Below are positions 1 through 11,188 of a stretch of 64,000 nucleotides of DNA, one piece after another; position 1 is the stretch's first letter; each line of letters starts with the position of its first letter. The stretch is from Plicaturopsis crispa FD-325 SS-3 (Eukaryota; Basidiomycota; Agaricomycetes; Amylocorticiales; Amylocorticiaceae). The notes under the pieces were generated by a model. The model had not been told where the DNA came from. It saw only the letters and a program-made list of their open reading frames with translations, and did no database searches. A program made the position numbers and the translations under genes. Location: assembly GCA_000827205.1 (NCBI GenBank), contig KN832555.1, positions 1,737,170 through 1,801,169 of the forward strand. The letters are read 5' to 3'.

Positions 1-2
1 GC

Positions 3-228
3 CTGCCCGTCGGGTGGAGCACGAGCTACCAGAGCCTGGTTCGCGAGTTTGTGAACCAGCAGAACTACTCGAGCCATGCGCTCGAGCGCACGCTGTTTAT
101 CATGGAGAAGAGGGAGATTATACGGTTTTCGGGGCAGAAGAAGGTTGTGCATAGGTGAGCTCCTGGTCTTATTTTCTATATGTTCGTCAGAGCTCAATGC
201 GTCCTACGTTCGCAGGGTGGGGGTATAG
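3..228 (+). CDS. MCM5: MCM5 replicative helicase subunit, C-terminal end (partial)
   Basis: This is the last part of a gene that starts before the window. Frame 3 reads about 50 residues ending in ERTLFIMEKREIIRFSGQKK, and a 61-base intron (155-215, GTGAGC...GCAG) leads to a last short exon giving VHRVGV and a stop at 226-228. The pattern matches the C-terminal winged-helix tail of MCM5, where the human protein has a similar run (hydrophobic helix, RRGEI, QRKVLYR). MCM5 is a subunit of the MCM2-7 DNA helicase that licenses and unwinds replication origins in the nucleus. Assignment to MCM5 rather than another MCM rests on that tail alone, because the AAA+ core lies outside the window. Confidence 0.6.
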
Positions 229-587
229 ACTGATCTATCGCTATCGCCGTTGGTTTTGTTGTCGCTGTGTTGTGTCCTGCGTTTTCGCCGATTCCAATGT
301 TTGTAGCATCATCTTGTATTCTATTCCATCTTCCTGGCTGTCCTCACATAATCCAGCCTTTTTGCATCTGCAACACTCCGGCGAATGCTCTTAGTTCCCC
401 GCAATGTGCGATGATGCTATGACGACTTGGCGAGATGGTGAGATGCTACATTTTAGGCGCTCACGTTTTTTCCACGCCATCAAGGAAAACTTTCGCTCCA
501 AATTTGCATCCGTTCCTTGCTTGTATTTAACGCCATTGTTCCCTCTGTCTATCTTTCCCTTTCCTCCCCCCTCACTCGTTACCCATC
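229..587. other. Intergenic: MCM5 3' flank and promoter of the SET/NAP gene
   Basis: There is no supportable gene here. Short open frames occur on the plus strand but lack coding-like composition. The last 60 bases are a pyrimidine-rich tract (CCCTCTGTCTATCTTTCCCT and following), the usual look of a basidiomycete core promoter just before a start codon. Confidence 0.6.
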
Positions 588-1616
588 ATGTCCGGCACGA
601 AACGCGCTTCCCCCGGTGCTGACGCCGAAAAAAATCCCCTCGGAAATGTCGAACTTGGCGACGAGGACGCTAAGAAGCTCGAGGAGATCCAGAAGGAAGT
701 CGCGCGCGTCGAGATTGTCCTCGGTAGGGCTAGCGTTCTAGTATCGCGCGCTATATTTTTAACGGGACTTTAGAGCGTCAGGGCTTCGTCAAGCTATATG
801 GTGTCTACGAGAAGAGGCGCGCTGTCGCGAAGACGATCCCCAAATACTGGCCCGTCGCACTTATGAACCACCCTATGCTCGCCTACCACATCCAGCATTC
901 TCCTGACCAGTACGCGTTGAGTGCTCTCGAGGATGTCTGGGTCGCCCGCGACCCCAGGGAGCCGCGCTGCTTCACCATTGAATTCGTACGTGATCTCTGC
1001 GTTGATGCGGGCAGAAATTTACTCGTGAACAGCACTTCAAAGAGAACCCTTATTTCACGGACAAGCTGCTGACCAAGGAGTTTAAATACGTCCCTCCCCC
1101 AACTTTCGCCGACGAGAAGCCCGACGCGGATGGCATTGTCCCCTCCGCACTCGATTTCTCGTGGGAGCGTGACGTCGAGCCTTCGGTGCGTATCGCCGCT
1201 ACTTCACTGGTCATCGATACTGAGTAAAGTTTTGCGTTCAGAGTACGACAATCAACTGGACTAGCCCTGACAAGCAGCTCACCAAGCTCTACCCCCGTAT
1301 TGCGGACACCGATGAGGAGACCGACCTTCCTGCCGAGTCTGGTAGCTTCTTCAACTGGTTCGAGATCAAAGATGACCCCTTCGAGGTAAGTCGCGCTATC
1401 GTGTTTGCTTAGTTTTGTCGTACTAATATATGTGTGGTCTTATAGATTGGTATGCTCATTGCCAATGAGATATTCCCCGATGCGACGGACTTCTTCCTTG
1501 GCCAGGCTGGTGGCGATGACCTCGACTCGGACGACGAGGATGAGGACAGCGACGACGAGGGTGCCGAGGAGATCGACCTCGAAAAGCCCAAGGCGAAAAA
1601 GCAGAAAAAGACATAA
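588..1616 (+). CDS. SET/Vps75-type nucleosome assembly protein (NAP family)
   Basis: Histone chaperone of the NAP/SET family, expected to bind H3-H4 or H2A-H2B in the nucleus. Five exons (588-723, 774-985, 1033-1185, 1242-1385, 1446-1616) join in phase to 271 residues. The N-terminal helix (ELGDEDAKKLEEIQKEV) is the dimerisation helix of the family. The core includes KTIPKYWPVALMNHP, HFKENPYF and SFFNWFEIKDDPFE followed by ANEIFPDATDFF, all typical NAP-domain stretches. The tail is acidic (DDLDSDDEDEDSDDEGAEE) and ends in a basic Lys-rich run that may act as a nuclear signal. The length and the short acidic tail fit SET/Vps75 better than Nap1. All four introns are 47-60 bases with GT-AG ends. 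The start follows the pyrimidine-rich promoter. Confidence 0.87.
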
Positions 1617-1930
1617 GCGTGTGTCACAGGTGTTGCCTGCCCAAAAGTTACATATAGCATATCCCTTTAGGATGTCGATCTCTATTACTTATATGTTGCA
1701 CCGTTACCCTTCTACCTCTACCTGCCTGCGCCTTGTGGTTATAGAATTTTGTCTTATTACTGCAGCGGCGCCCCGGTTGTACCACCTCAGCCATTGAGAT
1801 CATCGAAGCGTTCGGTTGCGAGGCGAGCGCCACCTGGTTGTATTTCTCCCAGAACGCCAAGCTTTCTCTCACCACCCACCATCACCACCACGGTCTTTAC
1901 TGACATTTTCTACTTTCTACCTTAGCCACC
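1617..1930. other. Intergenic: 3' flank of SET/NAP and promoter of chitin deacetylase
   Basis: No gene is supported. The right end is a CT/AC-rich run with the sequence CTTAGCCACC directly before the chitin deacetylase ATG, a reasonable start context. Confidence 0.55.
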
Positions 1931-3656
1931 ATGAAGTTTTCAACGTCTGTTATTCTTTCTGTCGCTGCGATTCCCGTCGTTGCAGCGCACGACAATGCAG
2001 CGCGGCATCACAAAGTGGCACGGCAAGCTGCTGCAGCTGCACCCAGTTCAGGATCAGCATCAGCGACGACTCCTGCTCCGTCCGCGTCTTCTGCGGCTGC
2101 AACTGGCCTTCCTGTGACTCTGCTCTCTACTAACCCAAGTGCGGTGCCCATTGCATCTATCGTCGCTGGGGCTGCGTCGCAGGCCACCGTCCCGCTCGCC
2201 AGCACCGCTACTCCAGGCGCGACCCCCACCTGGGCGTCCAATGCACCAGCATTACCAGCAGGTGAGTTGGCTGTGCAAATTTTGAACCAGCTTATTCTCA
2301 CACTTTTATATTAGCGTCCAGTCTGGTAATCGCGAACTACCCCCCGCTCGACAAGCCACCCCCAACAGACTCGCCCGAGGTCCAGCAGTGGATTCAGGAT
2401 GTCAAAAACTCCGGCGTCAACATTCCCAACATTAATGCCACCGTCGATGGTGGCTGCCCGGCCAACCTCGCGGCTGTTGCGGATGATGCTAACAGGTGCT
2501 GGTGGACCTGTGGAGGATGCACGAGAAGTACGTAGTTTTTCGGCACCGCAAACGCACATACTGATGGAGTCTGGTAGGCACGGACATTACTACGTGCCCC
2601 GACAAAATGACATGGGGACTGACCTACGATGACGGGCCCTCCTTGTACACACCTGATCTTCTCAACTACCTCGACTCGCAGAGCCTCAAGGCAACGTTCT
2701 TTGTCGTCGGTTCCCGCGCGCTTTCGAACCCAGGGATTCTTCAGGCACAGTACATGGGCGGCCATCAGGTTAGTATTTCCTTCCCATGCGTGTCAATATA
2801 GCTTGCTCATACCTTCGTAGATTGGTGTCCACACCTGGAGTCACCCCTCGTTGACCACCCTTTCCAACGAGGAGATCATCGCTGAACTAGGATGGACCAA
2901 GAAAATCATCAAGGACGTGCTCGGTGTGACCCCCAACACTATGCGTCCTCCTTTCGGAGACATTGAGTATGTACTCTTGCAATCATCGTTGGCCTGTTGC
3001 TGACCCTCTCGTAACAGTGACCGTGTGCGTGCCATTTCTACCGCCATGGGCCTTACTCCCATCATCTGGACCCGCATCAGCCCTATGGCCACTTTCGATA
3101 CCGAAGGTATATTCTCTTGGCAGCCGTTGCCCATCCATTGCTAAACGACTTGGCAGACTTCGAGATCAGCGGCGGCACCGTCACCGTTCAACAGGTCATG
3201 CAGAACTGGGAGTCCATCTTGGGCAACGCGTCGACTATCAACAACGGCTTCATCGTCCTCGAGCACGACCTCTTCCAGCAGACCGTCGACGTTGCGACTG
3301 GCTACATCCTCCCCGACGCGCTTGCGCACAAGAACCCCTCGTTCAAGATCGAGCCCGTCGTCAGCTGCCTCAACAAGCCTTTGACGGATGCGTACATCGA
3401 GCTCAATGACAACAAGACCAACCCGCCTGCCGCGTCTGGTGCGTTACATACCTGCCTCCTGCGCAACATGTCCTGATGTGATATGTGTCTAGGATCTGCT
3501 GTCACTTTGACATCCGGTGCCCCAGGCTCCGCGCAGGCGACTGGCGGCTCGAGCGCGAGTTCGAGCGGTGCCGCAGGTCGTTTCAGTGCCGACGGCCTCA
3601 CCGCTTTCACGCTCGCTACCGGTCTCATCGCCGGTGCACTGTCCCTGCTTGCCTAA
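1931..3656 (+). CDS. GPI-anchored chitin deacetylase (carbohydrate esterase family 4)
   Basis: Removes acetyl groups from cell-wall chitin to give chitosan, acting outside the plasma membrane. Seven exons (1931-2261, 2315-2527, 2578-2768, 2821-2966, 3018-3106, 3157-3438, 3493-3656) give 471 residues. A signal peptide (MKFSTSVILSVAAIPVVAA) is followed by an Ala/Ser/Thr-rich linker. The NodB domain shows TYDDGPS (catalytic base Asp and metal Asp), HTWSHPSLT (two metal His), RPPFGD, and VLEHD with the C-terminal catalytic His. The tail is Ser/Gly-rich and then hydrophobic (FTLATGLIAGALSLLA) with nothing after it, the form of a GPI-attachment signal. A Cys-rich patch (CWWTCGGCTR) lies just before the catalytic domain. 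All intron junctions are in phase, so the gene looks intact. Confidence 0.93.
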
Positions 3657-4117
3657 GGCCAGGCTGATACGTGGATGGATGGAAAATGCCAAAAGACCTA
3701 TACATATTACCCTACGCTTCCTCCCGTGACCCTCCCACTGTCGACTATACCCTCCGACCTGTTCTAGATTTATGTCCCCCATTGCAGGATCTGCTACGAC
3801 AGGAATCAGCTCCCATGGCTTGTTGTAGCTGACATTTTCTTGTTCCGTTCTCTCAGACAGTCTGGTCTTTCTTGCAAGATACTTTATATTCCCATCTGCA
3901 CAACGGACCGAAATACTCACCCTCTTCATCCATCCGCTATTTTCATTGAGGTACACTCTGCATAATATATCCATGCTTACGAGCTGTGTTGTGACAGGGT
4001 TCGAGTCTGCGTGATATGCTGCGCGAAGTCTCTTGCTTTGACATTTGCAGGGTTTAGTTGGGAAATGGCCAATTGGTCGCTCCATATATTATATGGCTAG
4101 TAGAGCCTGCTCTTCAA
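3657..4117. other. Intergenic: chitin deacetylase 3' flank and upstream of tRNA
   Basis: No gene is supported. A long minus-strand open frame overlaps the end of the deacetylase but has no recognisable content. Pyrimidine-rich and AT-rich segments fit a 3' untranslated region. Confidence 0.5.
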
Positions 4118-4217
4118 GCCCGGCTAGCTCAATCGGATAGAGCGTCAGACTCTTATGAGTGTCGGGTTTCATCAGACCGTCATCTGAAGGCTGCGAGTTC
4201 GACCCTCGCGTTGGGCT
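4118..4217 (+). tRNA. tRNA-Lys (anticodon CTT) with a 26-base intron
   Basis: The cloverleaf can be drawn by eye. The 5' acceptor strand GCCCGGC (4118-4124) pairs with GTTGGGC (4210-4216). The D arm is GCTC...GAGC, the anticodon stem TCAGA (4145-4149) pairs with TCTGA (4183-4187), and the T arm is GCGAG-TTCGACC-CTCGC. The anticodon CTT is at 4152-4154. The intron is 4156-4181, one base 3' of the anticodon, the standard place for eukaryotic nuclear tRNA introns. The spliced product is about 74 bases. The discriminator base is T4217, and CCA is not encoded. Confidence 0.93.
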
Positions 4218-4424
4218 AATGGAAACATTTTTGTTTTGCCCCGCAAGGTCAACGTCCTCAACTAACGTTAACTTTGTTCCACCAGCCTGACAATCGGACC
4301 GTCCTCTGTTCACTACGTGCTCTTATTTTCTCTCTCCCAGAAGGCATGGATGAAGAATTGATAAAATTACAGGGGACATTGTCCAGGACATGCACATTCT
4401 CGCGAAACACCGCCTACTATTACA

Positions 4425-5729
4425 TTAGTTCGGCACTAGCACAGCCCTGAACCTCGCCTCTCCAGTGATCATGCTCGTGAATGCCTCATTCGCCTTCTCC
4501 AGAGGATAACGCTCGATGAGGCACTTCACGCCAGCAAGGTCAGCAAACTTGATCGCATCCTCGCAGTCCGATGCAGTCCCCGCCGGCGAACCGCGAATGG
4601 TGAGGCCATTGTCGACCACAGGAACTAGCGATTCCGTTAGCACCGAGCACGGCTAGCACAAACAGGCAAGTTACCACTCACTGACGGACAACGGCAGCTC
4701 GTCGAAGAGGGCGAGCAAGACGATCTGCCCACGAGGTGCGAGGCCGAGGACGAGGTTGCGCATGATCGAAGGCGAAGGGGCGGTGGCGAGAATGACCCTC
4801 GCGCCACCGAGTCTCTGAAGCGCTGCGGCTTGGTCCTCTTTCGAGCTGTCGATATAGTAATGGGCGCCAAGCTCCGTGGAAAGGGACTCCTTAGCCGAAG
4901 ACGACGAGAGGGCGACTGTACGGAAGCCCATTTTGCGGCAGTATTGGATGGCTAAGTGTCCGAGACCTCTGAAAGAAAATTCGCGTGAATATTGAGGGAA
5001 AGCAGTATCTGGATGATGCATACCCTATTCCTTGGATAGCGACCAAGTCACCGGCAAAGACGTCAGAGCCACGAAGGGCATCTAGTAGCAAAGATGTCCA
5101 GGAAAATATAACAGCGACGAAGTTAGAGAGTACACGCACTGAACGTTGTGACTCCAGCGCAAAGCAGAGGTGCTGCTTCTGCAGGGTCCAGGTCATCTGG
5201 TACAGACACGACGGCTTCGGAACGCAGTGTTGCGTATTCCGCGTACCCTCCGTCCATAGTTATTCCTATTTTAGGGCAGCACGTCAGGATGTTTTCTTGG
5301 CTAGCGGTCAAAAAATTTACCATTGTTATCCTCGTTTCGACACATCATGTAATCCCCCTTGCGGCAGGAGGGGCAGGCATGGCAGTGCCCACCGTGCCAT
5401 CCTCCCCCCACACGCTGGCCGATGCTCCATTCTTTCTCGGTAGCATGGACCGCGACGACCTCGCCGACGATTTCGTGGCCGGGGACACGAGGGAACAGTT
5501 CTTCGGGTAGGGTCTCAGCCACCCGGCGGTCGCTACCAAATCAGCTCAGACAGTGGACCGAGCACGGCGAAGGAAATGATACGCACGTATGGCACACGCC
5601 GCAGGCTAGTACCTTGACGACAACCTGGCCTGCCTGGGGCTCTTTCCAGGGCATGTCGACTAGCTCGAAGCGGCCGCCCCGTGCCTTGACGGCCATCGCC
5701 TTGTACGTTTTTGGTGCGGTGAAAGACAT
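4425..5729 (-). CDS. Zinc-dependent alcohol dehydrogenase (MDR superfamily, Cad/Adh type)
   Basis: NAD(P)-dependent oxidoreductase acting on an alcohol or aldehyde, probably cytosolic. The start MSFTAPKTYKAMAVKARGG reads into an N-terminal GroES-like domain. A 5' exon ends in GVCH and splices in phase to TDRRVAETLPEELF, giving the GVCHTD motif with the catalytic-zinc Cys. Next come VPGHEIVGEV (second ligand) and four structural-zinc cysteines in HCHACPSCRKGDYMMCRNE. The Rossmann motif is split by an intron, IQGIG then GLGHLAIQYC. The C-terminus is RFRAVLVPN and stop. There are five or more short introns, and exact edges were checked only for the first. A TATA-like element lies about 50 bases upstream. 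The sequence does not say which substrate is used; cinnamyl-alcohol and yeast-type dehydrogenases share these motifs. Confidence 0.88.
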
Positions 5730-5776
5730 GTTGAAGAGAGGTGGAAGATGGGACTAGAAAGCCTTTGACAGGAGCT

Positions 5777-5792
5777 TTATATATGCGCCAAT
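5777..5792 (-). promoter_or_regulatory. TATA box and CCAAT motif of the alcohol dehydrogenase promoter
   Basis: On the minus strand CATATATAAA (5777-5786) lies about 50 bases before the ADH start codon. A CCAAT pentamer on the plus strand (5788-5792) abuts it. The position fits a core promoter, but function is inferred from spacing only. Confidence 0.5.
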
Positions 5793-6778
5793 GGGCTCCG
5801 TACGAAGCCGTAGCGAATGAAAGCATTTCTCCAGGATGACTTTTTCCGACGTCACAGCGTCTGTAAGCAGACGGAAATGCCGCTCGCCGAGTGCGGTCTG
5901 CCCCCGTGAGATGCGCGGCAACGAAGCGCGGCCGATATGAAGTGACCGTCGAACCTATGGGTTCATGGGAATGGGCTGCACATACTGGCGGGTTGGAAGG
6001 TAGCATTGGTCACCGTGCACATGTGAGTTATCCTGGTCGAGTCTGAAGGAAGGATTTAGTCAAATTCTGCCACCCGATCGATACGTGTCCGAGGCCAAAT
6101 TTGCCATGGAAAGGCGCTGACCACGGTGTGGGATCCAAGGGGCCGTGTTCGTGCTAGGGACGGCCGCGCTTAGTACTGTAGGAACCAGTAGGGACCACAC
6201 TCACCTTTCGAAGTAGAAGAGACGTCGTGGACTATCGTAGGTCCGCTCGGCGACATGACGGCTTGTGCGCTTAGTACGTCTGTCCAGTTTCAGCCTTTAC
6301 TGTGCCCACGTATGGTGTGCTGTCGATTTTCAATTCGTAGGTCAGTAGATTCCGGGGTCGTGTTTCGTCGTTTGGTGTCCAATCCTTATCATCCACGCGA
6401 TGTTGGGCGATGAGTTCGTGTGGTAAAGACACTGCGAAAGCTCGGTCGTGTTATACAGAAGCCCGAGGGCATCTGTAATCCACGAAGCTCTCAAGAAATA
6501 TCTCATGCTTCGATAACGGGCTATACTTACCTGCTTCCGTGCTTTAAGTAAAGACCAAGCCTATAATTCTAAAGGGGAGAGTACCAGAATTCGGCGTTAT
6601 CGATGTCGATGAGGTCACGCAAGGCCATCGGCCTTCTACTCACAATGCAAAGGACAAGGAAAAGCCCCAGCGATTGCCTTCCGCGGGAGACATATAGACC
6701 ACCGCAAGCTTGCATAATCATACATAGATAGTCCCGAAAGCAAACATCTACGCCCTGATATGTGACGGCGACTATCGA
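5793..6778. other. Intergenic: ADH upstream region and PEX16 3' flank
   Basis: Nearly 1 kb without a supportable gene. I found no open frame with coding composition, no repeat and no RNA gene. It probably holds regulatory sequence for the ADH gene and the PEX16 3' untranslated region. Confidence 0.5.
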
Positions 6779-8180
6779 TTAAGGAGCAGTATCTGGTCCA
6801 GGCAAGCATCCGGTCAGTAGTGAATCAAGTGACGAGTGTCGTGGACGATCCGGACTTACAATAGTAATATTCGTCGATGAGGGGAACCCAATCCCGCAAG
6901 AGTGCACTGAACAGGCCCAGCAACGGTGTTCGTGCGGTGCTGTCCGCAAACGCCTCCAATTTTGGTCTACGAGTAGCTGTCAGTGCGTGTCGAGAGCCGG
7001 GCTGAACTTATACGCACCTTGTGTACGATTGCCATATAGAGCCGCGGAGGAGGTACCACAGAATATCCCGATCTCTCCTCGCGTATTCCGCGCGCTCAAG
7101 GGCTGCCGAAGGCGGAGCTGACCTACGGAAATTCCGAGACACTAGCTCAAGTGCCAACGCGGTCACCAACGGGCGGTTAGATTGCCTGTCGGAGGTCAGC
7201 AGGACCGCTATGTTGTTGGAGTTTAGTTACACTTCAAACTCAAACTATGTATACATAAATAAAACCTACCATATACCAAAGGTCGTAAGATGTATATCCC
7301 TTCAGAAAGCCAGTCCTGTGGTGAAGATAGCGCTCGGACGAGCGAAAGCGACGGCCTGACCGAGGCAGTTGTTAACGCTTTAGGCAACAAGTAGTCTTCC
7401 ACAGAAGTGTCGGAGCGAGTAGGTGGGGGCGGGGTAAGGAGTGGATGGGGCGGTAGAGGTGTACGATTGTTTTTGAGGTGGTCTGGAGTGACAGGTGGTG
7501 ACGATGCCGGGGAGGATGGCGCGAGGGTGGGGGACGAGGCGTTCGAATGGGAAGGTATAGCTGCAGGGTCGAAATCGCGCTCTGGGATGGGAGGCGACAA
7601 CAATGGGCGTCGTGTGATACGTAACATGAAGAAACGGAGAAACGCCCTTTGGAAAAGGTCGTCAATGCTACAAGTCCTAGCCTAGTATTCACAATTCACA
7701 CGTACTTGATCGTTTCCAGCAAGATGACACCCCTCCACCTATTTGCGGAAGACACTTTCCTCCGCAACCCCATCTCAATCAGGAGCTCGGTGAAGCGTAT
7801 GAGCTCGAGGGCCCTTGCTGCCCACTTGTATCCGCGGTCCTTGTTTGACCATGCACGCGTATACCGGGTGTGCAGTGATGCAGGTATGATAGGTTTGTAT
7901 TTGGGATCACTCTGCATGATCTTCGCGAGAACGGTATCGTGATACATGCTCATGGCATTGAGCATGGCAGACACTAACGGGTAAAATCATAGTATATTCA
8001 TCAGGACGCGCTTTACGAGGGACAACGACAACAAAACTGACAAGCTTCAGAGGCGAGCTCGGCATCCTTGAACCTGCCTGGCAAGAACCAGGTGAACGAT
8101 CTGAGGGACGACTCCAGCGAGGATATTGTGGAGACATTATTGAGGAGAAACGATTCGTAACGAGCCAGCGAAGAGGACAT
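6779..8180 (-). CDS. PEX16: Peroxin PEX16, peroxisomal membrane biogenesis protein
   Basis: Peroxisome membrane assembly factor that helps bring membrane proteins to early peroxisomes. The start reads MSSSLARYESFLLNNVSTIS, then LESSLRSFTWFLPGRFKDAE, both characteristic of PEX16. Later exons give SDPKYKPIIPASLHTRYTRA, YKWAARALELIRFTELLIEM and RNRWRG-like and RITRRPLLSPPIPERDFDP segments. A Pro/Ser-rich linker follows (about 7380-7560). The C-terminal exons join in phase to PLVYAVLLTSDRQ, RDRDILWYLLRGSIWQSYTR and a last exon ending DEYYYYTAP and stop at 6779. Six or more introns occur. Assignment is firm because several long motifs agree. The upstream in-frame extension seen before the chosen Met is intron-like or 5' untranslated. 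Confidence 0.88.
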
Positions 8181-9199
8181 TATAAGCCAGCTATACGCTG
8201 TGATTGGGCTGTTAACAGCCCAACAGCGAAGAGAACGACGAGCAAAGCGAATACAGAAACGACGGCGAGATGGCGGTGAATGTGATACACCCTCGCTCCG
8301 GTAAATTCTTTGCCCTTCCCGACCCCGCATTTCTCACGACGTCTGTCGACCGCTCTTGTTCCCGCCACTCACTGAATCCCAGTTTCTGCTATCTTTTCTG
8401 CCTTACCATTGGGACTCATATCGCCCAACATGTTAAAGCGTTCAGCACGCTCTGTTCATTTCAAGTCATGAACTGCCTTTTCGACGCCAGCCACAGAATA
8501 CGTTGTGAAACACGCCTTTAGCGCTCTCCGAAGCTGTTCTGCTCAGCGCGGGAGTGCAATGACTCCAAGTCTTCTACAGGTAAGCACGCCGTACGTTGTA
8601 CCTAAGACATCGAGTGCTAACGGGACCTTCAACAAGTTTAGGCTGTACAGAACCCTCCTTACAAGTACCACACCGATCCAGACAGGCAACATGCACGCTG
8701 TCCTCAGAGACGTCACCAAGCTGCATGTCATATCTAAAGTGGACCTACACACCCCCACATGCAATATGTTACACACCTGCTCGGTCGTGGCAATGCGTGC
8801 TGCATCATGATGGTCATACTGTAGCGTCGCTGTACTTGCACTGCACCGTGCTACAGAGTTGTATCCAAATCTGAATAGATTTTCCCTTCGACTGGGACAC
8901 TGAGTTCCATGAATTGTGCATACGCGGAAGCAAATCGTCCGCGTCAGGACTTCATTCCATGCCAGAAGTTTCGCAGTCCAGCGCTTATCGCTCTTTCCGT
9001 TGTATCATGAACGCCACGACCTTCACTCTAGGTTACTGCTGAGCTTGTTGAGCTGCTGCTTGTCGCGCGAAATGGCTCATATGGAAAGTCAACTTCTCGC
9101 GACCTCGAGGTTCGGAGTCATTTTCCGAGTATAAAAGTACGGCGGTCAACCTGCGCCCACCATCAAGGATAACCTTGCCACCCTTGCCACACAACTACC
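8181..9199. other. Intergenic: promoters of PEX16 (minus) and the coiled-coil gene (plus)
   Basis: About 1 kb between two divergent genes. Short open frames on both strands look random. A sequence GAGTATAAAAGTACGG at about 9127-9142 is a TATA-type element about 60-70 bases before the plus-strand start at 9200. Confidence 0.5.
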
Positions 9200-10808
9200 A
9201 TGCTCGGAGACGCCGACTTTGGTTATCGCTATCACGCACACGCTCCAAGCCCTGTGCGCGGGCAGCTCGAGCCGCAGGAGATCGGCGTAAAGCAGGGATG
9301 GCGGTATATCAATTGCACAGAGACCCCGAATGAGCTGAAAGTCAGTACGAGCGACGCGATGCATGGGCTGGATAACCGGTACTGACTTGCTTGCTAGGTT
9401 CTCCTACCTCCAAGGACATCCTTGTTCTACGGGAAGCTGCTGAAGGCGGAGGTCGCCGCATTGTCTAAGCCGGATGCCGTCGACTGGGCTCGACTCGTGG
9501 AGATCCGCCATCTCAAGGATCGTATGCTAAGGAAATGCATACGACTTTCGAAAGCATGGACTGCGTCGCGTACGGGCAGGAGCCGCCCCATGTTCCTTGC
9601 GTTGACCGCACCGGAGAACTTTAGGGTGAAGGAGATGGAGAGGTGGATGCAGAAAGAGGAGGCTCGCGTTAAGACGCCATTGAAGAAACCGTCCATCCAC
9701 ATCGACGAAGCGAAGAAGGGGTCGGTGTGTTGCGAACGTTGCGCTCGCGCTCAGCCGCATTCTGTACCGGCGAAGGCTACCCGTCGACCTGTGCATTCAT
9801 CGCGGCCTATGTCCCCATTCCGTGGACCCTCCCGTTCTAGTCTGCGAATGGCACCTTCGACCTCTACGATGCGGAGTACACACCGCCGAGGCCCGCTCTG
9901 GTCACCCACCAAAGGCGAACTGCACGAAATAATAAGTCACGAATCTTTGGACGACCTCTACGCTAACGAACACCCCCCTCACGAAACTCACGCTCAACAC
10001 GCCCATTCACGCGATGACCGCTCAGTTCACAGTGTCGATGATCGCCATGCGTCAGCCTCTCCAGATCCATTACCGATTCCCTACCGCCACCGTGATTCCG
10101 TGGACCTGCGGCGAATCTCTGTCGCGAACAGTGCTACTCGCAGTCGGAACAGCCTCAGTGGTAGCGCTTCACCGCCGTCCGATTCACATCGCCATGACCG
10201 AAGTGCAACGCCTGCACCGGGTGAGGCCGGTCCACAGCCGCCTCTAGTCCGTCGTAGGAGCAGCCTCAAACAGCCCAATGCATCTATTCGAATGAGCTAT
10301 TCAGGCAAAAATGTGGCATGGGCGACAGATAAAGACCTCGTGGAACAAGTGGCCAAGCGAGACATTGCAGTGAAAGAGGTCGATATTGCCGGTGAGCATT
10401 TCGGTACTATAGTCTGTTGCATAGACTTGGTCATACTCACAACTACGCACAACTTCTGAAGACCATGAATGGGAGGAAGTACGAGCGAAATATGTTACAC
10501 AACTTTCGGGACTGCGGGCCCTACGAGACACCGTATCCCGCTCGCTTGAGAGGCTCCGGCGCGAGGCGGAGAAGCTCCAGCGGGAGGAAGCTGCCATGCG
10601 CGAAGAGGAGGGGAGGTTGCGCGTCACCTTTGAGAACTTGGAACGCAAGCAAGACCAATACCGCGCGAAGGGTAGGTTTTGCTTCCTACTCCATGGCTGT
10701 CTACATGCACTTACGGACGTGTACACAGTCAAAGCTGCTCTGGATGAGAGCCACAACGTTGTGACTCTATGTACTACGAAACGGAACGCCGACATCGAGG
10801 CGTTATGA
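9200..10808 (+). CDS. Hypothetical protein, disordered middle and C-terminal coiled coil
   Basis: I do not recognise this family. Four exons (9200-9340, 9398-10391, 10462-10671, 10729-10808) join in phase to 474 residues. Residues about 50-110 are a structured-looking helical region (KLLKAEVAALSKPDAVDWAR, RHLKDRMLRKCIRLSKAW). A pair CCERC lies near residue 150. Residues about 150-340 are rich in Ser, Arg, His and Pro and probably disordered. The last exons form a charged helix (SLERLRREAEKLQREEAAMR...LERKQDQYRAK) typical of a coiled coil, ending in DIEAL. There is no signal peptide or membrane segment. A TATA element lies about 65 bases upstream, so it is probably transcribed as its own unit. 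Function unknown. Confidence 0.75.
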
Positions 10809-11188
10809 GGCTTGTTTCGCCAATATGTTGCATGCATAAACATATAGGGTTACATGGGGATTGTGGTATTTATTCTGCTCAGTGACACTGGCTAAACTTG
10901 TTTGTTATTGCAACTGTATGCAAGAGACGTTTGGATAGCTGCCTACGATTCTCAATATACAGTCCGTTGCTCAAATCTTGAGGAGAAGTGCCAGATATAC
11001 AGACATCCGGCGCACGTGGATGTAATTGACGCGCGAGGCTCTTGCGGCGCGATTGACGGTGACCGAAATTTATCCAGCTTGCCCTTTGACGTATCCAGCT
11101 TGCCCTTTGACGGCGATGCTGGCGCTGGTCCTCACGATTTTCACGACTTGAGCCTTTCCTCATACCCGTTCGCTGTGAGATGGTCGTT
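10809..11188. other. Intergenic: 3' flank of the coiled-coil gene and ICE2 promoter
   Basis: No gene is supported, although open frames run on both strands. The notable feature is a perfect 21-base tandem duplication at 11071-11112, listed separately. Confidence 0.5.
11071..11112. repeat. Perfect 21-base tandem duplication
   Basis: The unit TATCCAGCTTGCCCTTTGAC plus G occurs twice head to tail (11071-11091 and 11092-11112) without a mismatch. It lies upstream of ICE2 and probably arose by replication slippage. Any regulatory role is unknown. Confidence 0.85.

Noticed and set aside
2008-2301. Minus-strand frame antisense to the chitin deacetylase first exon
   Set aside because: Shadow of the Ala/Ser-rich linker; such low-complexity GC-rich coding strands often leave the opposite strand open.
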